From Leptospira ryugenii (lineage in GTDB: Bacteria > Spirochaetota > Leptospiria > Leptospirales > Leptospiraceae), in the NCBI RefSeq assembly GCF_003114855.1, contig NZ_BFBB01000008.1, positions 372,001 through 436,000 of the forward strand: a DNA stretch of 64,000 nucleotides, given 5' to 3'. Within the stretch, counting starts at the first letter, position 1. The number at the start of each line of letters is the position of its first letter. A program made the translations under genes and the position numbers. Under the pieces are notes generated by a model that did not search any database, was not told the origin of the DNA, and worked only from the letters and a program-made list of their open reading frames with translations. Shown here one piece after another: positions 50,166-58,615 of the stretch.

Positions 50166-51482
50166 CTACAAATTTTTAAATTGATCAGGATCTGCATCAG
50201 TAGCGGCAAATGTTTCCATGATAAATTTTTCCATATCAGGCTTTGGCTTTATTGTTTCCTTAGGAATAGACTCCTGTTTTGTATGACTTGGTTCCATTTG
50301 GTTAAAATCTGTTTGGATTAATTTGGTTATTTCCGAAAGTTTAGTGAGAAGTCCAGACACGGAAGGCTTTTCTCTTTCCATTAAAAGTTTTCTAAATTGT
50401 ATTTCTAAGTAAACTTTAACTTCATATGAACTCCTCAATTTCATCTGGTTCATTTTTTCATGCACGAGGAATAATCGTTCAGATAGAAGGATAATGACTT
50501 CTGGATCTACAGCCCTATATTCTGTTTTTAGATTTTGTAGGTCTTCCTGTGGTATGTTGATAGATTCGCGTTCTGCAAGATTGTCCCGAATCAACAAAAG
50601 GGAATTGAGGAATTCAATAAAATCCCAGAGAAATTTATTTAAGTCCAAACCTTCTTCGAAATAATGTTCTAGTTTTTGAAAGAGATTTGCTGACTGGCTT
50701 GAATCAAGAAGTGCATTTAAAAATTCTTTAAATCCCTCAATACCATGGTATCCAATCATTTTACGTAACTTTATGCCAGTTAAGTTGCCATCGGTAAATA
50801 CGACTGCTTGTTCCATGAAAGAAAGGGTATCTCGTACGGAGCCATCACCTTTCTTGGCGATCCAAAATAATCCTTCTGAGTCATATTTGAGATTTTCTTT
50901 TTTTGCGATAGTTTCTATGTATTGTTGTAATACGGCAACAGGCACCTTTCGGAAGGTAAAATCTTGGCATCTTGAGAGGATTGTTTCAGGAATTTTATGG
51001 TATTCGGTAGTTGCTAAAATGAATACGACATGTGGAGGAGGTTCTTCCAATGTTTTCAGCAATGCGTTGAACGCTGCTCCGCTTAACATGTGAACTTCAT
51101 CGAGAATATAGACTCGGTACTTTCCACCCATTGCATTGAACTTTACATTCTCGCGAAGGTCTCGAACATTATCGACCCCACTGTTGGAGGCAGCATCAAT
51201 CTCAAAAACATCATTGGAGATACCTTTAGTAATCTCCTGACAAGACAAACAAACATTACATGGTTCTACTCCGTTGGGGTTTTCGCAGTTTAATCGTTTC
51301 GCTAAAATACGAGCGATCGTCGTTTTACCGACACCTCTTGGCCCAATAAAGATATAGGCATGTCCAATTTTTTTGGTTTTGAAAGCGTTGGTAAGGGAAT
51401 TGACCGCTAGATCTTGGTAGATTACATCTTGGAAAAACTGAGGGCGGTATTTCCGGAATAGGACTTGGTGGCTTTCAGACAT
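50166..51482 (-). CDS. dnaX: DNA polymerase III subunits gamma/tau
   Basis: The clamp-loader ATPase. About 438 residues: [15 protein letters not shown], Walker [14 protein letters not shown], zinc cysteines (CNVCLSC), [26 protein letters not shown] and domain III. It is much shorter than E. coli tau, closer to gamma in length, so the polymerase- and helicase-binding domains may be reduced. The ATG at 51482 lies 11 bases from the tRNA-Ser(GGA) 3' end with AAGG directly after the tRNA; longer frames would read through that tRNA and are rejected. Confidence 0.94.
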   Translation of the reverse strand: MSESHQVLFRKYRPQFFQDVIYQDLAVNSLTNAFKTKKIGHAYIFIGPRGVGKTTIARILAKRLNCENPNGVEPCNVCLSCQEITKGISNDVFEIDAASNSGVDNVRDLRENVKFNAMGGKYRVYILDEVHMLSGAAFNALLKTLEEPPPHVVFILATTEYHKIPETILSRCQDFTFRKVPVAVLQQYIETIAKKENLKYDSEGLFWIAKKGDGSVRDTLSFMEQAVVFTDGNLTGIKLRKMIGYHGIEGFKEFLNALLDSSQSANLFQKLEHYFEEGLDLNKFLWDFIEFLNSLLLIRDNLAERESINIPQEDLQNLKTEYRAVDPEVIILLSERLFLVHEKMNQMKLRSSYEVKVYLEIQFRKLLMEREKPSVSGLLTKLSEITKLIQTDFNQMEPSHTKQESIPKETIKPKPDMEKFIMETFAATDADPDQFKNL

Positions 51483-51493
51483 TTTTGAACCTT

Positions 51494-51577
<84 letters not shown>

Positions 51578-51622
51578 AATGAGTTCTACGAACATCCATG
51601 AAAAGAAATGGTCAATAGAATT

Positions 51623-52060
51623 CTACCTTTTCTCTTTGAAAAAGCTCTTAAAATCAGAAAGAATTTTTTGGTTTTCGATCCAAATCAGCTTTGGGAAGTG
51701 ATTCATTAGATAGATATTTTCCCAAGATAAGGAAGAGATTCCCTCCCCGCGTTTTGCTGGAAGAAAGTAAACGACCTTAGGAATCTTTGTTTTGCAAATC
51801 GCCCCAGCACATTGTAAACAAGGCTCGAGACTTGTGTAGAGCGTTACATCGACTAGGTACTTTTCGTTTTTTACACGTAATGCATCTTCAATGCATTTCA
51901 TCTCGCTGTGTTTACGCGCATCGCGTTCTAATTGGACAGAGTTAAAACTTTCAGATATGATTTTACCAGAGGAGTCATAGATTTGTGTGAAAGAGGGAAT
52001 CTCGTTTGGAAACTCCTCTTTTAAACTTTTATAGCGAAGAAGAAACAGCTGTGTTTCCAA
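51623..52060 (-). CDS. tadA: tRNA-specific adenosine deaminase TadA-like
   Basis: A 145-residue zinc deaminase. The zinc site reads KHSEM (H and catalytic E; most TadA have HAE) and LEPCLQCAGAI (PCxxC). TadA converts A34 of tRNA-Arg(ACG) to inosine. The only suitable start is TTG at 52060, just 4 bases after the 3' end of tRNA-Arg(ACG) itself, leaving no room for an independent ribosome-binding site. Another deaminase specificity is possible because similarity outside the zinc motifs is moderate, but the neighbouring substrate tRNA supports TadA. Confidence 0.82.
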   Translation of the reverse strand: METQLFLLRYKSLKEEFPNEIPSFTQIYDSSGKIISESFNSVQLERDARKHSEMKCIEDALRVKNEKYLVDVTLYTSLEPCLQCAGAICKTKIPKVVYFLPAKRGEGISSLSWENIYLMNHFPKLIWIENQKILSDFKSFFKEKR

Positions 52061-52064
52061 GAAT

Positions 52065-52138
52065 CGCGCCCAAGAGGATTTGAACCTCTAACCTTCTGAT
52101 CCGTAGTCAGATACTCTATCCAGTTGAGCTATGGGCGC
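52065..52138 (-). tRNA. tRNA-Arg (ACG)
   Basis: A 74-nt tRNA: acceptor GCGCCCA/TGGGCGC, D-loop AGCTCAACTGGATAGAG, anticodon stem TCTGA/TCAGA with loop CTACGGA (anticodon ACG), T-loop GGTTCAAATCC, discriminator G and no encoded CCA. The A34 is the classic TadA target. The first 51 bases overlap the end of the upstream membrane-protein coding sequence. Confidence 0.96.
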
Positions 52139-52525
52139 AAGGAATGTCTCTAAATGCTTAACCCATTCAGAAATAATCGGTAAATCAAGGTTTTTCTGCA
52201 ACCGAACAGAGTAAATCAAAAATCCCGAAATAGATAGATAAATTAAAACGAATACCAAATGGGTCAGAGTGGCTAGAATTGGCCCAACATAAGGAAGACC
52301 ACTGAGGATTTGAGCAAAAATAAGTACAACAAAGAACAAACAAGTGTTAATAGCAGAGTAAAGGCAATAGGTTCTTACCAGTTTTGATTTTTGAAACCAG
52401 GTAAGGATGGGCAACCAGGAAAAGAAAAGTGGCAGAGAAGCTAGAAATGAATAGGAATCCTCTTTGGACAGAAACTCTGTCCAACGTAGTTTCAGTGTTT
52501 TGAGGAAGGGTTTTATACGATTCAT
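52088..52525 (-). CDS. Small membrane protein whose 3' end lies in a tRNA gene
   Basis: A 145-residue protein with about three membrane spans (roughly 27-45, 50-75 and 80-108). No family recognised. Its last 17 residues (APIAQLDRVSDYGSEG and the residues just before) are encoded by tRNA-Arg, and the stop codon is in the tRNA T-arm region. Maturation of the tRNA would cut the stop codon off the message. The ATG is 7 bases after the 3' end of tRNA-Ser(GCT), with no ribosome-binding site. The gene may be real but poorly translated, or its natural end may have been replaced by the tRNA. Confidence 0.55.
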   Translation of the reverse strand: MNRIKPFLKTLKLRWTEFLSKEDSYSFLASLPLFFSWLPILTWFQKSKLVRTYCLYSAINTCLFFVVLIFAQILSGLPYVGPILATLTHLVFVLIYLSISGFLIYSVRLQKNLDLPIISEWVKHLETFLAPIAQLDRVSDYGSEG

Positions 52526-52532
52526 ATGATTT

Positions 52533-52621
52533 CGGAGACGCAGGGATTCGAACCCTGGGTACGCTTTAACACGTACGACGGTTTAGCAAACCGCTCCTTT
52601 CGGCCACTCAGGCACGTCTCC
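52533..52621 (-). tRNA. tRNA-Ser (GCT)
   Basis: An 89-nt class II tRNA: acceptor GGAGACG/CGTCTCC, anticodon stem CGGTT/AACCG around TTGCTAA (anticodon GCT), long variable arm, T-loop GGTTCGAATCC, discriminator G, no encoded CCA. It is 6 bases from tRNA-Ser(TGA). Confidence 0.95.
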
Positions 52622-52627
52622 AGCTCT

Positions 52628-52711
<84 letters not shown>

Positions 52712-52753
52712 AGAGGTACCTATCCGTTTTCGTAAATACAAGTGCACTGTCAA

Positions 52754-53899
52754 ATGAATAATGAAGAATTGGCTCTAAGAATGGTGATAGAAGATCTAGA
52801 ACTTGGAAAATGGGTTCAAAATGGCTTTACGATCAGCCATTGGGATGGGCGGACTATTTTTGTGATAGGTGGGATTCCAGGTGAGATTGTAGACATAAAG
52901 ATTGATAAAACCACAAAACAGGAATGGTTTGGAACTGTCATAAGATTCAAGCAAACGAAATCGAATCGAATCTCGGTTGATTGCCCAAGTTTTCTCAGCT
53001 GTGGCGGATGCTCTTACCGTCATATCTCTTACCAGGAAGAACTCACTATCAAGAAATCTTTGTTAGCTGATAGATTTCCAAAATGGAAAGATTCCCTTTC
53101 TCTAATTTCGGGCAGCGAAAATCACTATCGAAACAATGTTCAATGGAAACAAAAAAAGAAAGAGGTTGGATTCTATAAAAAGGGAAGCCATGACATAGAT
53201 TCACGAACTTCACAATTCTGTCTTACCGTTGATCCGCGTTTATTGTTATCCAACCTGAGCAAAGAAATTCAAAATAAAATCAAACACACGAAGGATATCC
53301 TGCTTCGACTTTCTCACTCGGGAATTTCTATTTACGATAGGGAAGAGACGGAATTTTTTTTGAAGGAGACTATCATTCGCATACCTAAGGGAGGATTCTC
53401 CCAAATTAATCAATTTTTATTGATACCTTGGTTGGATAAAATTTGTTCATACCTAAGCACGAATGAAATGGTTGCAGAGTTATTTTGTGGCTCCGGAATG
53501 ATAGGATTGTATGCACAGAAACATATAGAAAAATTGATAGGATTAGAATCGCATCCTTTGAGTATAAAATTTGCCAATCTCAATGCGAGCGCAAACAATC
53601 TTAAACAATATTCTTATATTTGTACAAATCTTTACAAAGACCCTATCCCAGTTTCCCTTATGAAGGTTTCTACCTGGATAGTAAATCCGCCCCGTTCTGG
53701 ATTGAGCAAAGATATTAACGCTTCGATTGGCAAAAGCCAATGTAAGAAATTAATCTATTCGAGTTGTAATGCGGCCACTTTGCAAAGGGATTTGATCGAG
53801 TTAGAAACCTTCGGCTTTCAAATAGAAGATCTTGTCCTTGTGGATTTTTTTCCAAGAACCCATCATTTCGAAGTACTTGCACTCCTAGTGAGGGATTAG
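52754..53899 (+). CDS. RNA m5U methyltransferase, TrmA/RlmD family
   Basis: About 381 residues. It has an N-terminal TRAM-like OB domain (VIEDLELGKWVQNG...PGEIVDIKI), an iron-sulfur type cysteine group (CPSFLSCGGCSYRH), the SAM motif ELFCGSGMIGLYA, and the catalytic NPPRSGL and YSSCNAATLQRDL regions. Members make 5-methyluridine at 23S rRNA or tRNA position 54; the target is not decided by sequence. It is divergent from the tRNA cluster, with about 42 bases between. A GTG at 52742 is an alternative start. Confidence 0.87.
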   Translation: MNNEELALRMVIEDLELGKWVQNGFTISHWDGRTIFVIGGIPGEIVDIKIDKTTKQEWFGTVIRFKQTKSNRISVDCPSFLSCGGCSYRHISYQEELTIKKSLLADRFPKWKDSLSLISGSENHYRNNVQWKQKKKEVGFYKKGSHDIDSRTSQFCLTVDPRLLLSNLSKEIQNKIKHTKDILLRLSHSGISIYDREETEFFLKETIIRIPKGGFSQINQFLLIPWLDKICSYLSTNEMVAELFCGSGMIGLYAQKHIEKLIGLESHPLSIKFANLNASANNLKQYSYICTNLYKDPIPVSLMKVSTWIVNPPRSGLSKDINASIGKSQCKKLIYSSCNAATLQRDLIELETFGFQIEDLVLVDFFPRTHHFEVLALLVRD

Positions 53900-53902
53900 A
53901 TT

Positions 53903-53937
53903 CCTTTGCCTAAGGGAAAGATCCGCGAAGGCAAAGG
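53903..53937. repeat. Inverted repeat after the methyltransferase gene
   Basis: CCTTTGCC (53903-53910) and GGCAAAGG (53930-53937) form an 8-bp perfect stem with a 19-base loop. There is no T-run on either side, so it is a weak terminator candidate or a processing hairpin in the 54-base convergent gap. Confidence 0.4.
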
Positions 53938-53953
53938 CTTAGAATTAGAATGA

Positions 53954-54157
53954 TTAAGATTTAGTTTTTGTTGAAAACTTAAACGGTAAATAGGCAGGGC
54001 AAAATCCGACGGCAGATGTTCCGATCAAAACAACCGCAACAACGGCTAGGACAATCGCAACGGTACCTTGTAAAACGCCCGCGAAGTATAAGCCTCCTAA
54101 AACCAATCCAACGATAACTCGACCTAAACGATCATATACACCCATATTTTGAAACAT
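53954..54157 (-). CDS. DUF2892 small membrane protein
   Basis: About 67 residues with two membrane spans (IVGLVLGGLYFAGVL and VAIVLAVVAVVLIGTSAVGF) and the family ending GFCPAYLPF. It resembles the membrane part of YgaP, which is linked to rhodanese-type sulfur handling. The ATG at 54157 is 6 bases after AGGAG; the ATG at 54163 is too close to it. Confidence 0.85.
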   Translation of the reverse strand: MFQNMGVYDRLGRVIVGLVLGGLYFAGVLQGTVAIVLAVVAVVLIGTSAVGFCPAYLPFKFSTKTKS

Positions 54158-54190
54158 AAACATCTCCTATCTCTATTATACGATAAAATC

Positions 54191-55072
54191 CTAAATCTTA
54201 TGTTTAGCTAACCAAAAAATAATATCCTGAATGATTTCATCAGGTTTTTCCCAGTGTAGAAAATGACCGCAGTGGTCATAGCCTCGCTTCCGAAGACCTC
54301 TACTAAAATCTCCTTCCTTTACAATCTGCTCGAATAGATTTCGATGGAAACATCCATCATTTAAACCATAGAGCATCTGCGTGGGAGAACCTACGACTGC
54401 ATCAATTATGGCCAATAGACTCTCCCTTCCGGAATCGGTAAGTATATCATTCAAATTTCGATAATAAGCAAGAGCAGACGAAAGAACGCCAGGATTTTGA
54501 AATGTTGATTTAATTTCTGCTATATGCTCTTGGTTTGCGTTTAGATCAGGTGACCATTCCTTCCATAAATAATCTACTAATCCAAAATCATTTGATCTAA
54601 CTGTTAATTCAGCGAATAATGGAATTTGAAATAAAAGTAAATACCAAGAATATACGGATTGTTGCGGTGCCCAAAGCAATATTTCCTGATAATTTTTTAA
54701 CAAAGGGACTCCTATGCTAGTGATAGATGCAAAACGACTTGGGTAATAAATACCACAAGCATATGCCACGATTGCACCCCAGTTATGTCCTACTAAATGT
54801 ACTTTTTCCCAATTTCGACTTTCCATCCAGTTCAAAACGTCCACCATAAGATCATTGATATGCAATTTCGACCAATGAGAGATTGTGTTTGGTTCATATC
54901 CTCTCATTGCTGGCGCCACACAATGATAGCCTGATCGCGAAATAGGTTCGAGGATTTGTGTGAATGTTTTAAAATTGTCTGGAAAGCCATGTAAAAATAA
55001 AACTGGCTCACCACTCCCTACTTCAAGAGTTGAAAATGATTTGGATTCACTTCTAATTTCAGAATAAAACAT
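54191..55072 (-). CDS. Alpha/beta hydrolase, epoxide-hydrolase-like, with Asn at the nucleophile position
   Basis: A 293-residue protein of the epoxide hydrolase/haloalkane dehalogenase group: oxyanion HGFP (about 28-31), nucleophile elbow VGHNWGAIVA and a C-terminal DHCGHFLHWEKP histidine region. The elbow residue is N97 (codon AAC), where epoxide hydrolases have Asp and esterases have Ser, so the classical reaction should not work. It may bind ligand without turnover or use another mechanism. It is the last gene of a cluster with overlapping ends. Confidence 0.8.
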   Translation of the reverse strand: MFYSEIRSESKSFSTLEVGSGEPVLFLHGFPDNFKTFTQILEPISRSGYHCVAPAMRGYEPNTISHWSKLHINDLMVDVLNWMESRNWEKVHLVGHNWGAIVAYACGIYYPSRFASITSIGVPLLKNYQEILLWAPQQSVYSWYLLLFQIPLFAELTVRSNDFGLVDYLWKEWSPDLNANQEHIAEIKSTFQNPGVLSSALAYYRNLNDILTDSGRESLLAIIDAVVGSPTQMLYGLNDGCFHRNLFEQIVKEGDFSRGLRKRGYDHCGHFLHWEKPDEIIQDIIFWLAKHKI

Positions 55073-56064
55073 TAGTTAACCTCGGGTTGCTCGCGGGCTG
55101 TTTCTGAGAAAAATTTTAAAATATGTTTGGTGGCATCTAGATCATCAGAAAAATATCCATAGTTTTTTTCAGAGACATAGTAAAATCCATGAGGCCAAAT
55201 ATGACCTCCCTCCTCAATCAAATAAGAATGCACTTTAGAATTCGTGACTCGGTTAATAAAACTTTCAAATCGAATTTCCTGTCCCCAGAAGCGATTCATT
55301 TTGGGGAGTCTCTTTTTTGTTTCAAATTCGCATTGCAATTGTTTTTTCCAGAAAAGGATAGAATCTTGAAAAGAAATGGTTTCGCCGCCTGCTAAGCGTT
55401 TTGTTGTCCCACCCTCTTGATAAGGAATTTTGACTTCCCCTCCATCGTAGGGAACTACATCATCACGTTTTCCAAAGATAAAACCAATGGATACGGGATG
55501 GTTTACCTGACAAAACTTACTTAGATTCAGAGAGGTGTTTGCGGCTACAGAAAATCCCGAAACAAAAATATCATTTGCTTCACATAAAACACGTTGAGTC
55601 ATAAACCCCCCGTTGGAGATTCCAGCAATATGAATGCGCTTTTCATCGATTGGGTATCTTGCTTGAAAAAGAAGGGCTAAAGATTTTAAAAAATAGACAT
55701 CATCCGTATTTCTTTGGTCGGTAAGTGATGTCTTTACATTTCTTCCATCATTCCACCGATTACCGATTCCCTCTGGGAATACCGCGATAAACCCTTGTTC
55801 TTCGGCGTAATCAGAAATCCTTGTCAGATAGATCATTCCATCTCCTGTGCCTCCTCCACCATGTAGTAAAAAGAGAAGAGAATATCTTCGACCTGCTATC
55901 TGCTTTGGAACATAGTAATAAAAAGTTCTTTCATCAGTGTTTATTTGTATTACTTCCTTATTGTGTTCTGTTACTGGAACAAAACGCGGAAGGGATTGGC
56001 AGTTTCCGATGAAGGGAACCATCCAAAGTAGAGAACAGAGAGGCCTTAAAAGAGATCTTTCCAT
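55072..56064 (-). CDS. LpqC/PHB-depolymerase-like esterase lipoprotein
   Basis: A 330-residue secreted alpha/beta hydrolase. The signal peptide ends in a possible lipobox FIGNC. It shows LLFLLHGGGGTGDGM, GFIAVFPEGIGNRWNDGR, the nucleophile GISNGGF, FGKRDDVVPYDGGEV and a C-terminal GGHIWP histidine, as in feruloyl-esterase/PHB-depolymerase relatives. The substrate is unknown. It overlaps the cupin gene upstream by 19 bases and the next gene by 1 base. Confidence 0.85.
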   Translation of the reverse strand: MERSLLRPLCSLLWMVPFIGNCQSLPRFVPVTEHNKEVIQINTDERTFYYYVPKQIAGRRYSLLFLLHGGGGTGDGMIYLTRISDYAEEQGFIAVFPEGIGNRWNDGRNVKTSLTDQRNTDDVYFLKSLALLFQARYPIDEKRIHIAGISNGGFMTQRVLCEANDIFVSGFSVAANTSLNLSKFCQVNHPVSIGFIFGKRDDVVPYDGGEVKIPYQEGGTTKRLAGGETISFQDSILFWKKQLQCEFETKKRLPKMNRFWGQEIRFESFINRVTNSKVHSYLIEEGGHIWPHGFYYVSEKNYGYFSDDLDATKHILKFFSETAREQPEVN

Positions 56065-56516
56065 TGTTTGAGTTGAATATCTTGATCAGGATCACCTTCG
56101 TTTGGATACGAGGGATGAAATTCTTTATCAATGTTAGGATCGTAGGGACCTGACTTTCCTTCAAAACAGATGGCATAATTGGATAGACAAATTAAATTGT
56201 GCCAAACACCTGCTTGTATATCAATCCCAACGACAGGTCCTTCAGAACTAAGGCAATGTTTCTCTTTTATTGATCCATCCTCGTTGAAGATTAAGAATCC
56301 TACCTTTCCCTGCAAAATAACAAACGTTTCAGGTTTCGGGTCTAAGAGATGCCTGTGAACAGCGATGAAAGTATCTTTGGTAAGCACATTCAGGAATCGT
56401 TGGTAGACTTCTGTTAGTTGGTGGAAGTTGTGGTTCCTTCGTTTTCTGGGAGATGCCAGAGCCTGGTTTAATATTGTATCAAAAAGCTGATGGTTGATGA
56501 GCTGAATTTCCGACAA
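56046..56516 (-). CDS. WbuC-family cupin-fold protein
   Basis: A 156-residue protein matching WbuC: RKRRNHNFHQ, RFLNVLTKDTFIAVHRHL with metal-binding histidines, PKPETFVILQGKV, AGVWHNLICL and KSGPYDPNIDKEFHP. WbuC genes often sit in O-antigen loci, and a glycosyltransferase gene is two genes upstream. The start is TTG at 56516 with GAGGAA 7-8 bases upstream, both inside the ferredoxin-like gene. Confidence 0.85.
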   Translation of the reverse strand: MSEIQLINHQLFDTILNQALASPRKRRNHNFHQLTEVYQRFLNVLTKDTFIAVHRHLLDPKPETFVILQGKVGFLIFNEDGSIKEKHCLSSEGPVVGIDIQAGVWHNLICLSNYAICFEGKSGPYDPNIDKEFHPSYPNEGDPDQDIQLKQWKDLF

Positions 56517-56688
56517 GTGTGAATTCCTCGAGATGGTCCTGGATATATTGTAGCATATCCTTCACACAAGCAGTACAAGTTTCTGCAGCACCCATAGTCT
56601 GCGCGACTTCCAGAACCGGGCGTTGGCTCAAGCGAACTTCTTCCAAAATTTGGTCGAAATAGACCTCTGCACAGTGACACTTAATCAT
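56479..56688 (-). CDS. BFD-like [2Fe-2S]-binding protein
   Basis: A 69-residue protein with cysteines arranged as in bacterioferritin-associated ferredoxin: CHC at residues 4-6 and CTAC near 38-41 (ETCTACVKDML). It probably holds a [2Fe-2S] cluster and may act in iron release or electron transfer. Its end overlaps the WbuC-type gene by 38 bases in another frame, which is unusually long for functional genes, so the C-terminal tail may be expendable. Confidence 0.8.
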   Translation of the reverse strand: MIKCHCAEVYFDQILEEVRLSQRPVLEVAQTMGAAETCTACVKDMLQYIQDHLEEFTLVGNSAHQPSAF

Positions 56689-56745
56689 CTTGTTTCTGAG
56701 AATCAGTCTCTATATTAATGAGTTTGCTTCAAGTACTTTTTCACC

Positions 56746-57846
56746 TCAATCTGCCAGAAAATTAGATTGGTAGAGGCTTTCGAGTTTCCGGATTGCCCTA
56801 TCCCACGTAAAGGATTTCGCATTTTCGAGTCCCAGTTGGGAAAGTTTCTCCAAAGTTTTGGAGTCTTCTAAGAGCAAGAGAACGGCTTTTTTAAATTCTT
56901 CCTCGTTGGTTGGCGAAAAATACACAGCGCTTTGTTTTAAGATCTCAGGTAAAACGGAAGAATTGGAACAAAGAACAGGAGTTCCTACAGCTTGCGCCTC
57001 TAAAGCTGGGAAGCCGAAACCTTCAAGTAATGTTGGATAGAGAAATAGTTTTGCTCCTTGGTAAAGTTTTGCCAAATCTTCGTATGCAATTTGCGGGAAA
57101 AAAAAATATCTATGCGGGTGTTCCTCCACAATCGCTTTCCATTCGTCAGGAATTTTACCCTTCATGCCAGCAATCACTAAGGGAATGTCGGTAAGCCTGT
57201 CTTTCCACATAGCATTGAGTGAACGCAGTAAGAATTCAAAGTTTTTGTGAACTTTCGGAATGCCAACCGATAGGAAATAAATTTCTGGCAATTTGTATTT
57301 TTCCTTAAACTCATTTAGATTCTGACTTGAGGTGAGTTTAAACTGTTTTAGATCGATGCCATTGTAGATCACCGTCACTTTGCTGGGCTTAAAATGAAAT
57401 GTACGGATGAGATCTTGTTTGGTATATTCCGATACGGATATCACATGTTTTGAGAACAGTCTTACACTGTGTAAGATTATCTTTAGATACAGTCGTTTGA
57501 CTAGAGAGGAGTGAGCTACTTTGAAATGATAGGGGATCAGATCATGAATGGTGACTAGGCATTTTGTCACATATAACAAGGGTACATTGAAGTGAGGAAT
57601 CTCAAGTAGATCCATATCTTTCATCATTGGATGTCCGAAACTTTCTCGGATTGAGTAGATAGGTGGGTCATAGGATATGACCTTAGCATCATTTGGTATG
57701 CTGTAGTTTTTTAGGACCTTTTCATTTCCAAATATAAAGAGCTGAACATCTTCTTTTGACAAAGGCCAAAATTTAAGTATGTGTTGGATGCGGATTCCGA
57801 TCCCAGAATTCTCTATCATGCGCGCATCGAATCCAACTTTTAACAT
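56746..57846 (-). CDS. Glycosyltransferase family 4
   Basis: About 366 residues, GT-B fold, transferring a sugar from a nucleotide-activated donor, probably for surface polysaccharide. It shows VGFDARMIENSGIG at the start, HDLIPYHF, HVISVSEYTKQDL, VIYNGID, FLSVGIPKVHKNF and the donor-site EX7E motif LEGFGFPALEA. The ATG at 57846 follows AAAGG by 7-8 bases and is preferred over 57861. Clustered with the WbuC-like protein. Confidence 0.88.
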   Translation of the reverse strand: MLKVGFDARMIENSGIGIRIQHILKFWPLSKEDVQLFIFGNEKVLKNYSIPNDAKVISYDPPIYSIRESFGHPMMKDMDLLEIPHFNVPLLYVTKCLVTIHDLIPYHFKVAHSSLVKRLYLKIILHSVRLFSKHVISVSEYTKQDLIRTFHFKPSKVTVIYNGIDLKQFKLTSSQNLNEFKEKYKLPEIYFLSVGIPKVHKNFEFLLRSLNAMWKDRLTDIPLVIAGMKGKIPDEWKAIVEEHPHRYFFFPQIAYEDLAKLYQGAKLFLYPTLLEGFGFPALEAQAVGTPVLCSNSSVLPEILKQSAVYFSPTNEEEFKKAVLLLLEDSKTLEKLSQLGLENAKSFTWDRAIRKLESLYQSNFLAD

Positions 57847-57992
57847 CAAAGCACCTTTCAAAATACAAAAATGGAAAAAAAGAGAATGAAGTCTCCTTTT
57901 TATAACACAGTCTAGTCAAATTAGTAGTGGTAAAAGTGCATTCATTATTTCAAGTTTGTGGCTTCATCCTCTAGTCTTCATTAAGGTATAGA

Positions 57993-58544
57993 ATGGAAAA
58001 TTTAATTGAAGAGATTCTAAGGCAAGTGGGTGAGGACCCAGACCGAGAGGGTTTGGTAAAAACACCAAACCGTGTCAAAAAGGCTTATGAATTCCTGACG
58101 AGCGGTTACAAAGCAAATATTGATGAGCTTGTAAACGGAGCGATTTTTGAAGAAAGTACGACTGGCATGGTTTTGGTAAGGGATATTGAATTGTATTCCC
58201 TTTGTGAACACCATTTGCTTCCGTTCTTTGGTAGAGCACATGTTGCTTACATTCCAAATAAAAAAATCATAGGAATTAGTAAAATTCCAAGGATAGTCGA
58301 TGTATTTGCCCGTCGATTGCAGGTGCAAGAGAGATTAACGGACCAAATCGCGCAGGCGATTCAGGAGACTCTCGATCCACTGGGAGTTGGCGTTGTAATC
58401 AAAGCAAAGCATCTCTGTATGATGATGAGAGGCGTAGAAAAACAGAACTCTGAATTGTTTACTTCTAGTCTACTTGGCCTTTTCAAAACAGATGCAACAA
58501 CTCGCAGTGAATTTTTGGATTTGATCCGGACAGGCTCCCACTAA
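57993..58544 (+). CDS. folE: GTP cyclohydrolase I
   Basis: A 183-residue zinc enzyme that opens GTP to dihydroneopterin triphosphate for folate or queuosine precursors. Zinc ligands appear in LCEHHLLPF and [37 protein letters not shown] is the strongest family block. AAGG lies 6 bases before the ATG. It is divergent from the glycosyltransferase gene with a 146-base gap in which I see no clear regulatory element. Confidence 0.96.
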   Translation: MENLIEEILRQVGEDPDREGLVKTPNRVKKAYEFLTSGYKANIDELVNGAIFEESTTGMVLVRDIELYSLCEHHLLPFFGRAHVAYIPNKKIIGISKIPRIVDVFARRLQVQERLTDQIAQAIQETLDPLGVGVVIKAKHLCMMMRGVEKQNSELFTSSLLGLFKTDATTRSEFLDLIRTGSH

Positions 58545-58615
58545 AGGCTAGGAGCTAAGAATCCGACTCGACAAAGTTTCTTTTCGCATTCAAATATTGC
58601 CGTAAGGAGTCCCTT

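Noticed and set aside
52742..52757. TTGACA on the minus strand as the promoter of the tRNA cluster
   Set aside because: A -35-like TTGACA is present, but no acceptable -10 lies 16-18 bases downstream, so it was not annotated.
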